A DNA stretch of 64,000 nt from Pseudohoeflea suaedae. Its GTDB lineage: Bacteria > Pseudomonadota > Alphaproteobacteria > Rhizobiales > Rhizobiaceae. The notes under the pieces are model-generated. The model saw nothing but the letters and a program-made list of their open reading frames with translations, ran no database searches and was not told the origin of the DNA. Below, in pieces: positions 51,475-60,510 of the stretch; positions within the stretch are counted from its first letter, which is position 1; the number at the start of each line of letters is the position of its first letter. The DNA lies in contig NZ_SMSI01000001.1 of NCBI RefSeq assembly GCF_004354915.1, positions 682,001 to 746,000 on the forward strand, in the 5' to 3' direction. The position numbers and the translations under genes are program-made.

Positions 51475-52239
51475 TTAATTTTTGTAGTTTTCAGTATTTC
51501 TGTAGTTGTAAGGCGTAACGCCGAAATGACGTCTGAAGGCTGTGGTGAAGTTGCAGGGAAGATCATAGCCGAAATCGGCGGCTATCACGCTCACGGGGGT
51601 GTTCGTCAGCCGCAACTGGCGGGCCGCGCTCTCGAGCCGCAGCTTTCTCTGCCAGGCCGAGGGAGGAAGCCCCATTTCGCGCTTGAAGGTCGCGTTCAGG
51701 GTGTTGTGGTTGGTATTGGACATGTCGGCCAGCGCCCTGATTGAAACGTTGCTCCCGATATTTTCCGCCATGTAGGCGCAGGATCGCTCGACCATGGCGA
51801 CGCGCGAGTAACGGTAGGCGGGATCCTTCAGCGACTGGGCGCGGCATTGGGCCAGAAGGCGGACATGAAGTTCCGGGGCGACAAGCGGCCAGCTGAGAAA
51901 ATCCGCAAATCCCGCCAGGTAGATGTCCTGACGGCTGTCCGTCTGTGCATCGATGAGCCCCAGATTCGATTGCCCCGCTCCGGGCTTTAGATTTGGCGTT
52001 CCGGTCAGACCGCGCAGGTGCCGCCTGCAGTCGAAGATGACGATCCGCTTCTCCGTCTCGCCACTGGCGGGCAGGGTTTCGACGATATCGAATTTCGACC
52101 CGTTGCGGATGGAGCCGCGCAAGAGCCGGTCCAGGCCCATGTCCTCCGACTGAAGCAGAAGTTGAAAAGTCTCCAGCCCACGATGTGTTGTCGTATGGAA
52201 GAATGCGATATGACGGCCGCTACGCCTCTCGTTTTCCAT
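51475..52239 (-). CDS. AraC-family regulator with degenerate receiver domain
   Basis: 254 residues from the ATG at 52239; a TTG 42 bases upstream is a weaker choice. The N-terminal half resembles a two-component receiver: RIVIFDCRRHLRGL for the phospho-acceptor strand, then GLIDAQTDSRQD and GFADFLSWPLVAPEL where the usual GADDYL-x-KPF is found. The conserved Lys is replaced by Trp and the N-terminal acidic pair is missing, so phosphorylation is doubtful. The C-terminal part holds two HTH motifs (SNVSIRALADMSNTNHNTLN and GYDLPCNFTTAFRRHFGVTP). It may control the two paralogues downstream on the same strand. Confidence 0.8.
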   Translation of the reverse strand: MENERRSGRHIAFFHTTTHRGLETFQLLLQSEDMGLDRLLRGSIRNGSKFDIVETLPASGETEKRIVIFDCRRHLRGLTGTPNLKPGAGQSNLGLIDAQTDSRQDIYLAGFADFLSWPLVAPELHVRLLAQCRAQSLKDPAYRYSRVAMVERSCAYMAENIGSNVSIRALADMSNTNHNTLNATFKREMGLPPSAWQRKLRLESAARQLRLTNTPVSVIAADFGYDLPCNFTTAFRRHFGVTPYNYRNTENYKN

Positions 52240-52548
52240 GAATTCACCGCAACCAAGGAACACTTTATGGTTGTAATGCAACCTAAAGTAAATGGTAGGG
52301 ATGAGAGCGTCGGTCTCCTGTTGCGCGCGTCACTCTCGCATTTGCGCAATTCATTGCAGCGGTTACGCGAGCAACAGTCATGCGGCCGAGCGAAAGGCTT
52401 CGGTCCGGGGCGGGCTGCGTCTCGATTTGGGACGGGGCGCGGGTAGTGGGTGCGGCGTGTCGGCAGGCCGTTTCCGGCGCTGATCTTGCTTCCGCCTGAA
52501 TGATTTTATTTGACTTGGTCGGCCGTGCCCGGCATGGATTTGCGGCAT
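52240..52548. other. 309-base gap between AraC gene and tRNA-Gly
   Basis: The left end near 52250-52300 is AT-rich and should contain the AraC promoter. The rest is GC-rich with no gene that I can support. A TTGACT at 52510 may be the -35 box of the tRNA, but no clear -10 was found. Confidence 0.5.
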
Positions 52549-52622
52549 GCGGGTGTAGCTCAATGGTAGAGCAGCAGCTTCCCAAGCTGACGACGAGGGT
52601 TCGATTCCCTTCACCCGCTCCA
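52549..52622 (+). tRNA. tRNA-Gly (anticodon CCC)
   Basis: 74-nt cloverleaf with encoded CCA. Acceptor arms GCGGGTG and CACCCGC, D arm GCTC/GAGC, anticodon loop TTCCCAA giving CCC (reads GGG), and T arm AGGG-TTCGATT-CCCT. Confidence 0.96.
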
Positions 52623-52880
52623 TTTTGCAAGGCTGGTTGAAGCAGATCTGCGCACACTGGTCCTGTACGACTTGTCCTGACGACCGACCGGCGTACGGCG
52701 AGAGCCCCGCATGGATGATCGGATGCTCATGTTTTGGCCGCAGCTATCTGCTGCTCGAATATGAATGTATGCGCATCTAATCATCGGGAAATCTAGATAT
52801 CTATATATTAACCAGTTATTTTAACAGCGCCGCAAATCATTGCCTGTAACCTGCTCCGAACAAAATCGGGAGATTGGGCA

Positions 52881-54521
52881 ATGGCAAGCATGAAGCGCTT
52901 CTGGGCGGACCGTGACGGCAATTTTGGGATGATGCTGGGAATCATGGCCGTCCCGTTGCTGATCGCCGGAGGTCTCGCCGTCGATTACGTCAATCTCAGC
53001 CGGCAGAAAACCGGTATCCAGGACGCGCTGGACGCTGCCGCCCTCGCCGTGACGCGGGAAGGGCCGAAGAACCTCACCGAGGAACAGGCGAGGGAGTTGG
53101 CGATGCAGTTCGTTCGAGCGAACTACCCCGATCTCAAGCTTCAGGTGCGGGCGAAGATCGTCGACGAGGATACGGTCGAGATTTCCGGCCAGAGCGATTA
53201 CCCGATCAGTTTCGGCAGCGTTTTCGGTTCGCCATCCGTCGATGTCGCAGCAGCCTCACGCGCCACCTACTCCGCCATCAGATACGAGATCGTATTTGTG
53301 CTCGACACCACCGGCTCGATGGCAGGGGGAAAGCTGCAGGCGATGCAGGCTGCGGTGACAGGCATGATCGACGATATCGAAAAGGAACAGCTTCCCGCCG
53401 GCAGCATGAAGTATGCCGTCGTGCCTTATGCGGGTTTCGTCAATGTCGGTGCTCAATACGGTCCCACAATCAGCAGCACCGGTGTGGTGACGAAACCCGC
53501 AGCCTCCTGGCTGGACGTCAATAGTGCCGCCAAGCTTCGTCAATCGGATCTGCCTCAGGGGCTGAGCCGTTTCGCGCTCTTTCACCATCTGGGACAAAAA
53601 TGGACGGGTTGCGTAGAGACCCGCCAGGCGAGCCTCAAGGGCAAGCATGATACCGAGGATACTCCGCCCTCCGCTTACGATCCCCTGAGCCTGTTCACGC
53701 CGATGTTTGCCATCGACGAGCCGGACAATACGGGCGACTGGCCCTATCCGAACAGTTATCTCAGCGATAGCAGCAGCGCCGTGGTGCCCGGCAACACCGA
53801 TAATGCCGACAAGATCAAGCGTCTGAAGCGCTATGGCCGGATGTCCACCTACACCAATCCGACCACGCTGCAGACATCGCTTCAGGAAGTCGCGACCTGG
53901 CGCAAGGTGACGGTGAACAGCGCGCCTTCGCAGCTTTATTCCAACGAAGCCGATCCGAAGGGTCCGAATTACGGCTGCGAGATCGAGCCAATTCAACCGC
54001 TCACCGAGGATGCGGCCAAGGTCAAGCAGATGGTCGGCGGCCTCTATGCAAACGGCTCGACCAATACGCTTACCGGTGTCACATGGGGATGGCGCGTCCT
54101 GTCGCCTGGTGAGCCCTTCACGGAGGGGCTGCCGAAGACCGAAAAGAATGTCGTCAAGACGATGGTCTTTCTCACCGACGGCGCCAATTCCTTTGGTGTG
54201 CTGCCCAACAATCTCAAGTCCGGCTACACCAGCCTTGGCTATCTCGTCGATGGTCGCTTGAACGGTCACACCGCCGGAACCAACGAGACTTTGGGCACCG
54301 AGCTCGATGCCAAGACGCTTACGGCATGTACCAACATCAAGAATGACGGAATCGACATCTTCACGATCCGGCTCGAGGAGCCCGATGTGCAGACCGGCGA
54401 GATGCTGAAGAGTTGCGCCAGCGGGCCGAATAACTTCTTCGATGCGCCGTCGCGGACCCAGCTCGATGGCATCTTCAAGGCGATCAGGAAGGAGATCATG
54501 CGCGTCCGGCTGACATCCTGA
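52881..54521 (+). CDS. TadG-like protein with von Willebrand factor A domain
   Basis: 546 residues. Residues about 12-38 are the TadE/TadG-type N-terminal membrane helix (GNFGMMLGIMAVPLLIAGGL), as in proteins linked to Flp pilus export. After an external region a vWA domain follows with the metal-binding motif VFVLDTTGSMAGG, and later VFLTDGANSFG. The remainder is Asn/Thr/Ser-rich. It may be a surface or pilus-associated protein; no tad genes are adjacent, so the role is inferred. A short AT-rich promoter region precedes it, with start at ATG 52881. Confidence 0.82.
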   Translation: MASMKRFWADRDGNFGMMLGIMAVPLLIAGGLAVDYVNLSRQKTGIQDALDAAALAVTREGPKNLTEEQARELAMQFVRANYPDLKLQVRAKIVDEDTVEISGQSDYPISFGSVFGSPSVDVAAASRATYSAIRYEIVFVLDTTGSMAGGKLQAMQAAVTGMIDDIEKEQLPAGSMKYAVVPYAGFVNVGAQYGPTISSTGVVTKPAASWLDVNSAAKLRQSDLPQGLSRFALFHHLGQKWTGCVETRQASLKGKHDTEDTPPSAYDPLSLFTPMFAIDEPDNTGDWPYPNSYLSDSSSAVVPGNTDNADKIKRLKRYGRMSTYTNPTTLQTSLQEVATWRKVTVNSAPSQLYSNEADPKGPNYGCEIEPIQPLTEDAAKVKQMVGGLYANGSTNTLTGVTWGWRVLSPGEPFTEGLPKTEKNVVKTMVFLTDGANSFGVLPNNLKSGYTSLGYLVDGRLNGHTAGTNETLGTELDAKTLTACTNIKNDGIDIFTIRLEEPDVQTGEMLKSCASGPNNFFDAPSRTQLDGIFKAIRKEIMRVRLTS

Positions 54522-54630
54522 CGGTCCAGGGTTCGCGCGTCCCGGCTTTCGGAACCGGCAGCGGCATCGATTGCTCGACACGCATCGATCCGCTCATCCC
54601 GGATCCCGGTCGTGCAGGTGATCCTGCTTG

Positions 54631-56580
54631 CTAGTCAGTTTGTATCTCGGTGGGGCGCTCTTGTCCGGCCGCCGGCTCGTAAGCCTTGTGCGGCGTCTTT
54701 GCCCAATGATGGGGCTTGCGGCGCAATTCGACCATTGCGATCCATGAAGCCCATGCCATGGCAAGCCAGTAGACGGGCAGCATGGCCAGATGACGGGGTG
54801 CAATGCGTTGCTGCTCCCTTGCCGTCATGTGCATCAGTCCCATGACGGCGAAGGCGATGTAGCTGCTCGCCACGCTTGCGACATCCAGGATGAAGAGGCC
54901 GGAATGGAGTGGCTCGTGCGCGGAGAAGGTGCCGAGCGCCGAGTTCGCAAGATAGTTGCCGATCAGCACATACATGAGCGGGTGGGCCAGTGTGGAAAGC
55001 AGCATGCCGGCGATGAGAACCTGCGACGCCATGAAGCCGTATGGCCCCATCTCGCTGAGTGTCCGCCAGGGGCTGCGCATCAGGATCAGCCAGGTTTGCG
55101 CCCAGCCCTTGAGCCAGCGGGTGCGCTGGCGGGTCCAGACGGTGAGGGTTTCCGGCGCGGTTTCGATCGTGGCATGATAGGCGGCGACGGTGCGGTAGCC
55201 GGCACGGTAGAGCCGCATGCCGAGATCCGCATCCTCCGTCACATTGTAGGGATCCCATCCTCCGACCTCCTCCAGCACCTTGCGTGGAAAATGGTTGGAG
55301 GTGCCGCCAAGCGGCACCGGCAGTCCGAACCGCCCCATGAAGGGAATGAGAGAACGGAAGAGGCCGGCATATTCGATGGCAAACAGCGCGGTTACCCAGT
55401 TCTTGCGGTAGTTCGCGATGACCAGCGGGGACTGGACGCAGCCGGTGCGTCCATCGGACGTCCGGAAAATGCCATAGGCTTCGCGAAGCTGGCCCGGCGC
55501 GGGAATGTCTTCGGCATCGTAGAGCACCACATAGTCGCCTTTGGCGCCTGCCATCGCGTAGGAGAGCGCCTTGGGTTTCGTCTTCGGCCCGAGGGCGGGC
55601 ACGCGGACGATTTCACAGTGCGGCCCCGGATTGGCGGCGCGAAGGGCACGCATGGTCTTCAAGTCGTCCTGCTCGCAGATGAACTTGATGTCGAGGCGTG
55701 ATTTCGGCCAGTCGAGCCGATGCAGCGACCGGACGAGTTGTCCGACGACTACCTCCTCGTCCTTCAGCGCAACGAGAACCGTGTAGATCGGCAGTTTGTC
55801 GAGATGCGGGAGGACGGGCGGCGGCGGCCGCTTTCCCAGCGCGGCGGCGCATAATCTCAGAAGACTGGAAGACAGGAAAAGCAGGGTCAGCACAATATGG
55901 GTGAGCACAAGCGCGGGAGTGGGCGAGGTGACGAAGGCTGCGATGAGGGCGCAGAATGTCAGCGCCAGGGCAAAGCCCTGCGTGCCGGTCAGGACGGTGC
56001 GCGCGCTCATCTCTCTGTATCGCTCGTCGAGCGCCGATGTCGTGAGGCGCGCCCGTGCGGTTTCGTTCGCCGCCCAGACAGCCGCGCGGATCGAAGCCGG
56101 TGAGGCTACGGCAAGTCGCGAACGCAATTCCGGTTGTCTGCTCAGGCGTTGCTGCTCGTCCGACAGGGTGCGGGCGCTGGGAACGATGACGGTGAGGATG
56201 CGGTTCCGGTCGTTGACGCGCAGCGGACCGTCGCGCACGAGAAGGATGTCGATCGAAGCCGGTGTCAGCACCGATTTCGGGTCGATTCTCTCGAAAAAGT
56301 GGAGGCCGAGGCGTTCCGCGAGCCAGCGATAATAGATATCCGGCCTGATGTGGCGTGCGGCGATCAGTTCGGCCTCGATGGTGGTGCCGTTCCTCTCCGC
56401 GTCCTCCGTCGCGCGCGCGAGGTGCGGCTTGCCTATGCCGCAGGACCGGAAAAAGCTCGCTTCGGCCTCCATCGGGTCCGGGGGCGTGAAGCGAGGAGCT
56501 GCTCCGACGAGCTCCGTTCGGCTGCGCCTCCCCGGAAAAGCGATCATCTCTGTGGCTTCAACTGTCTTGCTCGGCGCCAT
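54631..56580 (-). CDS. GT2 glycosyltransferase with GspE-N-like N-terminal domain
   Basis: 649 residues from the ATG at 56580 (a start at 56547 is possible). Residues about 45-175 resemble the N-terminal domain of type II secretion ATPases (GSPII_E_N/MshEN), with the phrase HIRPDIYYRWLAERLGLHFF. Two membrane helices follow near 205-245, then a GT2 catalytic domain with VLYDAEDIP, TEDADLGMRL and QRTRWLKGWAQTW giving the D, DxD, TED and QxxRW motifs of processive enzymes. Four or so C-terminal helices follow. It probably makes or exports a surface polysaccharide; the sugar is unknown. It is divergent from a binding protein gene with 45 bases between starts. Confidence 0.83.
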   Translation of the reverse strand: MAPSKTVEATEMIAFPGRRSRTELVGAAPRFTPPDPMEAEASFFRSCGIGKPHLARATEDAERNGTTIEAELIAARHIRPDIYYRWLAERLGLHFFERIDPKSVLTPASIDILLVRDGPLRVNDRNRILTVIVPSARTLSDEQQRLSRQPELRSRLAVASPASIRAAVWAANETARARLTTSALDERYREMSARTVLTGTQGFALALTFCALIAAFVTSPTPALVLTHIVLTLLFLSSSLLRLCAAALGKRPPPPVLPHLDKLPIYTVLVALKDEEVVVGQLVRSLHRLDWPKSRLDIKFICEQDDLKTMRALRAANPGPHCEIVRVPALGPKTKPKALSYAMAGAKGDYVVLYDAEDIPAPGQLREAYGIFRTSDGRTGCVQSPLVIANYRKNWVTALFAIEYAGLFRSLIPFMGRFGLPVPLGGTSNHFPRKVLEEVGGWDPYNVTEDADLGMRLYRAGYRTVAAYHATIETAPETLTVWTRQRTRWLKGWAQTWLILMRSPWRTLSEMGPYGFMASQVLIAGMLLSTLAHPLMYVLIGNYLANSALGTFSAHEPLHSGLFILDVASVASSYIAFAVMGLMHMTAREQQRIAPRHLAMLPVYWLAMAWASWIAMVELRRKPHHWAKTPHKAYEPAAGQERPTEIQTD

Positions 56581-56625
56581 GACTCTGTTACACACAAGAA
56601 CCGTCGGGGAGGAGTTGCACGCGCC

Positions 56626-57507
56626 ATGGTGCCAAAGGTTGTAAATCGAGTCTTTACATCTTTTTGTAATTTTTTGCGCGTTTCTTGCGCTATACTTGCG
56701 ATATTTGTAATATATCCCGAAGCCTATCCTGTACAGGCGCAGGATTCCCCGAATTATGTTGATCCGCGTGAACGTATAGCGGCGCCGGATATTTCGCGCC
56801 GCAACCGGATCCGCTTTCTCACCACGGTTGATTTCCCGCCCTTCAACTTCCTCGACCAGTCTCAGCGTCTCGCCGGCTTCAACGTCGACTTGGCGCGCGC
56901 CATCTGCGAGGTGCTGAATGTGGTGGACCGCTGCCAGATCCAGGCTCTTCCGTGGGAAGAGCTCGATCATGCCCTTCTGAACGGACAGGGCGAGGCGATC
57001 ATCGCAGGTCTGTCCCAGACGCCTGAGACGTTGAAGAACTATCGTTTCAGCCGGCCCTACATGGAACTTCCCGCCCGTTTTGTGGTGCGCCGGGAGTCCG
57101 GGCTCGGCGAGAACGTCGCCGCCGAGCTTTCAGGCAGGAAGGTGGGGGTGGTGAAGGGCTCGGCCCACGAGGCGATGCTCAAGGCCTGGTTCGCCGATAT
57201 GGAGGAGGTGTCGTTTGACGACGCGGCCGCTGCCCACGCGGCGCTGATGGGCAAGGAGGTCGAAGCGCTCTACGGCGATGGCGTGCAGCTGTCCTTCTGG
57301 CTGCAAAGCGCGAGTGCCGCGAACTGCTGCACATTCTACGGCGGACCGTATCTGTCGTCCTATTATCTCGGCGAGGGACTGGCGATTGCCGTCACGCCGG
57401 AAGATGCGGATCTTGCGCTCGCCTTCGATCACGCGATCTCCGTTCTCAACCGGAACGGTCGTTTCGCCGAACTCTATCTGCGCTGGTTCCCCAAAGGCGT
57501 CTACTGA
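56626..57507 (+). CDS. Family 3 extracellular solute-binding protein
   Basis: 293 residues from the ATG at 56626 with GGAGGAG upstream. Residues 1 to about 38 are a signal peptide. The SBP_bac_3 fold is clear: FLTTVDFPPFNFLDQSQRLA, GFNVDLARAICEVL, and AIIAGLSQTPETLKNYRFSR, then VGVVKGSAHEAML. Such proteins bind amino acids for ABC importers or serve as periplasmic sensors. No permease or ATPase is nearby, so it is an orphan; co-regulation with the divergent glycosyltransferase is possible. Its stop overlaps the 3' end of the fatty acid hydroxylase gene by 7 bases. Confidence 0.85.
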   Translation: MVPKVVNRVFTSFCNFLRVSCAILAIFVIYPEAYPVQAQDSPNYVDPRERIAAPDISRRNRIRFLTTVDFPPFNFLDQSQRLAGFNVDLARAICEVLNVVDRCQIQALPWEELDHALLNGQGEAIIAGLSQTPETLKNYRFSRPYMELPARFVVRRESGLGENVAAELSGRKVGVVKGSAHEAMLKAWFADMEEVSFDDAAAAHAALMGKEVEALYGDGVQLSFWLQSASAANCCTFYGGPYLSSYYLGEGLAIAVTPEDADLALAFDHAISVLNRNGRFAELYLRWFPKGVY

Positions 57508-58346
57508 GCACGTTTCCGGTTGTTTGACGGATTGCGAAAGGGCAGGGCGAGCGACCAGCCGAGTTGCGAGGTTTCGCGGCCCCGCCATTCGGCCAGGCCG
57601 ATCTCGATATCCGTGTCGCCGCGTCGGGGATCTCGGGTATAGGTCGCAAACAGCCGGTCCCATACCGACAGGTTGAAGCCGTAATTGGAATCGGTCTCGC
57701 GCGGATCGGTGGAGTGATGGATGCGGTGCATGTCGGGTGTCACGATCAGCCGGCGCAGGACACGGTCGACCGGCTTCGGCAGGCGGATATTGGCGTGGTT
57801 GAACATCGCCGCCCCGTTGAGCACGATCTCGAAGGCCAGCACGGCCGCGGCCGGTGCGCCCATCGCCACCACGATCGCCGCCTTCCAGACCATCGAAAGA
57901 ACGATCTCGAGCGGATGGAACCTGAGGGCCGTCGTCAGGTCGACGCCGGTATCGGCGTGGTGCATGCGGTGAATGCGCCACAGGAGCGGCCATTTGTGGC
58001 TGACAAGATGTTCGAGCCAGACGGCGAAATCGAGGATGATGAAAGCCAGGATGCCGGCGAGCCAGATCGGCAGTCCCAGCAGCGGAAACAGGCCGTAGCC
58101 CTTCGATTGCGCCCAGATCGCGGTCCCGACGGCGGCAAGCGGGAAGACCAGCCGCAGCGCCAGCGAGGAGATCAGCACGATGGCGATATTGGTGACCCAG
58201 CGACGGGACTTGTAGGCGCCCGCCAGCTCCGGCCGTTCCAGACGCGGGGCGACAAGCTCGGTGATCGCCATGACGAGAAAGATCAGGCCGAAGGCGCCGA
58301 GCCGCAGCAAAGGTTCGCTTTCGGTGAACTGATAGGCCTCGTTCAT
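57501..58346 (-). CDS. Fatty acid hydroxylase / sterol desaturase family protein
   Basis: 281 residues. Integral membrane di-iron oxygenase with the histidine boxes H113-x3-H117, H126-x2-H129-H130 and H207-x2-H210-H211. Four to five hydrophobic helices surround them. Members hydroxylate or desaturate fatty acyl chains, sterols or carotenoids; the substrate is not evident here. GGGAGGA precedes the ATG. A TerB-like gene lies upstream on the same strand with 83 bases between. Confidence 0.88.
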   Translation of the reverse strand: MNEAYQFTESEPLLRLGAFGLIFLVMAITELVAPRLERPELAGAYKSRRWVTNIAIVLISSLALRLVFPLAAVGTAIWAQSKGYGLFPLLGLPIWLAGILAFIILDFAVWLEHLVSHKWPLLWRIHRMHHADTGVDLTTALRFHPLEIVLSMVWKAAIVVAMGAPAAAVLAFEIVLNGAAMFNHANIRLPKPVDRVLRRLIVTPDMHRIHHSTDPRETDSNYGFNLSVWDRLFATYTRDPRRGDTDIEIGLAEWRGRETSQLGWSLALPFRNPSNNRKRAQ

Positions 58347-58429
58347 GGATCCTCCCGGTCTGCCGTCAGGCGCTCTTGTCGCCCGGTGTGCGGCTCACCC
58401 GCCAGACAATTTGCCGTGAGGGCGGCCGT

Positions 58430-58843
58430 TTACGCCGAGCGGAAACGGGCGATGGCGCCGCGCTCGATCGCCGCGCAGGTGAGCTTGTCGAGGCCGAGCC
58501 GGTCGCGCAGCATCTGCAGGAGCCGGATTTCCTCCTCCTGGATGTTGTAGTCGGCCGAGGCGATTTCGACCGCGATCGCATAGGCCGTGTCGTAGAGCCG
58601 GGCGGGCACGGCGTCACGGATGACCTCGAGCACGATGTCGAGCCCCTCGGGGCCCTTCAGTATCTCGGCACAGTCGCGGCTGACATCGACGATGCGGTTG
58701 TCATCGAAGCTGGAGAATACCGGAAGGAAGCGGACCAGGCGTCCGATACGGGCCATCTCGGCGTCGTTCATGGCGGTATCGACGGCCGACATGACGACCA
58801 TGAGATAGATCAGGGCTTCTTGCGAGGAAATGGCCTTTGGCAT
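58430..58843 (-). CDS. TerB-like tellurite resistance family protein
   Basis: 137-residue all-helical protein from the ATG at 58843. The pattern EALIYLMVVMSAVDTAMNDA and the following EMARIGRLVRFLPVF match the TerB/DUF533-type acidic metal-binding helices, and a second repeat reads VEIASADYNIQEEEIRLLQM. Function in tellurite resistance is by family name only; no other ter gene is here. It precedes the fatty acid hydroxylase on the same strand. Confidence 0.75.
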   Translation of the reverse strand: MPKAISSQEALIYLMVVMSAVDTAMNDAEMARIGRLVRFLPVFSSFDDNRIVDVSRDCAEILKGPEGLDIVLEVIRDAVPARLYDTAYAIAVEIASADYNIQEEEIRLLQMLRDRLGLDKLTCAAIERGAIARFRSA

Positions 58844-58935
58844 GGTTCTGTCCGGGTCTCCAGTTGACGGTCCCTTGGAGAATAGGAATCTGGAAACCGC
58901 CATACAAGAGGGACCTTGCCTGCCTGTCGGCCGGA

Positions 58936-59607
58936 TTACTGGCTCGCCCAGATGATCCGCGCCATCCAGTCGATCTCCTCCGTCCCGAACGTCCTGTTCG
59001 GGTGCTCCGGATTGAGGGAAGCGAGGTCAACGGCCTTGGGTGTCTGACGAGAGAGGACCTTGGCCATCACCTCGCCATCGCGTGTCCTGACCACCACCCG
59101 GTCGCCGCGCCTCAGTTGGGCGCCCGGCTCGACGATCACGATGTCGCCGTCGCGGTAGAGAGGCATCATGGAATCGCCCTGGACTTCAAGCGCATACACG
59201 TTTCCGCCGGCAGCCGGGTTGGCCGGGAAGTCGACAAGGTCCCAGCCCTGACCGGCCGGAAATCCGCCATCGTCGAAGAACCCGCCCGCGCCGGCCTGGG
59301 CAAAACCGAGAAGCGGGATCGACCCGTGTTGGGGAAGAAAAGCGCTGTCCGGCAAGTCGCCGCGCGCTAGCGGAGCCTTGCCTCCCATGAGGGAAAGGAA
59401 ATCCTCCACCGACGAGCCTGTCGCCTGAAGCACTTTCGACAGCGATTCGGTCGACGGCCAGCGGTCGCGGCCATCCGCCCCCTGGCGCTTGGATTTGTTG
59501 AAGGAGGTCGGATCGAGGCCGGCACGGCGCGCCAGTCCGGAAGCCGTCAGCCCGTGCCGCTCGGCCAGTTCGTCGATCGCCGTCCAGATACGGTCGTGAG
59601 AGAGCAT
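58936..59607 (-). CDS. LexA-like HTH regulator with S24 peptidase domain
   Basis: 223 residues. Residues about 1-65 form an XRE-type helix-turn-helix (LTASGLARRAGLDPTSFNKS). Residues 95-215 form an S24 autopeptidase with S146 in GDSMMPLYRDGD and K183 in EVMAKV, and a likely cleavage site at A106-G107 within the motif GFAQAGAGG. It resembles phage-repressor or LexA-type regulators that cleave themselves in the SOS response; the N-terminal domain is not that of LexA. No phage genes lie near. GGAAAGA is upstream of the ATG. Confidence 0.85.
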   Translation of the reverse strand: MLSHDRIWTAIDELAERHGLTASGLARRAGLDPTSFNKSKRQGADGRDRWPSTESLSKVLQATGSSVEDFLSLMGGKAPLARGDLPDSAFLPQHGSIPLLGFAQAGAGGFFDDGGFPAGQGWDLVDFPANPAAGGNVYALEVQGDSMMPLYRDGDIVIVEPGAQLRRGDRVVVRTRDGEVMAKVLSRQTPKAVDLASLNPEHPNRTFGTEEIDWMARIIWASQ

Positions 59608-59714
59608 TCTGTCTTTCCGTCAGCCGTCATCCAACAGGAGCTTTCTAGCCCAAAACCCCACTCATGATAAGGGGGAATAGGAAAAATATCCTCTCCCGCA
59701 TGCCGGCCGATGTG

Positions 59715-60338
59715 TCAGCGCGGAGCGACGAACGGGGAGCGGCCTTCGCTGAGCGCCTGATCAAGATGCTCAAGCCGGTCCTGCCCGAAGAAGGCCTCGC
59801 CGTTGTAGACGTAGGTAGGAACGCCCACGACGTCGGCCTCGATTGCGGCGCGCGCATTGTTCTTGCGGATTTCCTCGGCCCAATCGGTCTTTGCGTCGGT
59901 CAGAGCAGGCAGCGGGTCGAGGCCGCACTGGGAAAGATAGGAGGCCAGCACCTGCTCCTGGCGAATGTCGTCATCATAGGCCCAGAGCCCGCCGAGCACC
60001 TTGTTGATGAAGTAGCGGGGGTCGTGGCCGTTCTCCACAAGCCCGACGGCCACACGATCGGCGAAACCCGGATCCGTCGGCCAGAACTTGGGCTCGATCT
60101 TGATCGGGAGCTTGCGATAATGGGCCTGGCGCTGGAGTTCCACCAGCCGCATGCGCTGGCGGACAGGCGGGCGTTCGCCGGGAGGAACGGCACCGGAAAT
60201 GGCCCAGACGTCCTTGAGGTTGACCGCCTTGAAATTGACGGTCGCCTTGTGCTTTTCCGCAATGTCGCAGAACAGCCGGTGACCGAGATAGCAGAACGGC
60301 GAAGCGCAGGTGAAGTAGTAGTCGATGGTTGCCGCCAT
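59715..60338 (-). CDS. DsbA-family 2-hydroxychromene-2-carboxylate isomerase-like protein
   Basis: 207 residues from the ATG at 60338. Thioredoxin-fold protein of the HCCA isomerase/kappa-GST group. The start DYYFTCASPFCYLGHRLF carries a Ser/Pro/Cys region in place of CxxC, and VVGVPTYVYNGEAFFGQDRL is the cis-Pro motif. The classical member acts on naphthalene catabolites with glutathione; no such pathway is visible here, so the substrate is unknown. GGGGAAACC lies before the ATG. Confidence 0.83.
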   Translation of the reverse strand: MAATIDYYFTCASPFCYLGHRLFCDIAEKHKATVNFKAVNLKDVWAISGAVPPGERPPVRQRMRLVELQRQAHYRKLPIKIEPKFWPTDPGFADRVAVGLVENGHDPRYFINKVLGGLWAYDDDIRQEQVLASYLSQCGLDPLPALTDAKTDWAEEIRKNNARAAIEADVVGVPTYVYNGEAFFGQDRLEHLDQALSEGRSPFVAPR

Positions 60339-60510
60339 GGTTTCCCCTTGCAATCGATCCGCGCCGCGGATCAGCAAGGCGGAGAGTGCGCTTGCGCAGA
60401 CCGACTGGCAAGACGGCCCGGCAAACGATCCAGAACATGTTGAACGAGATCGCTACGAATGAAAACGGGCCCGAAGGCCCGTTCCTGCATCCCGGCGATG
60501 ACATTTGCCC

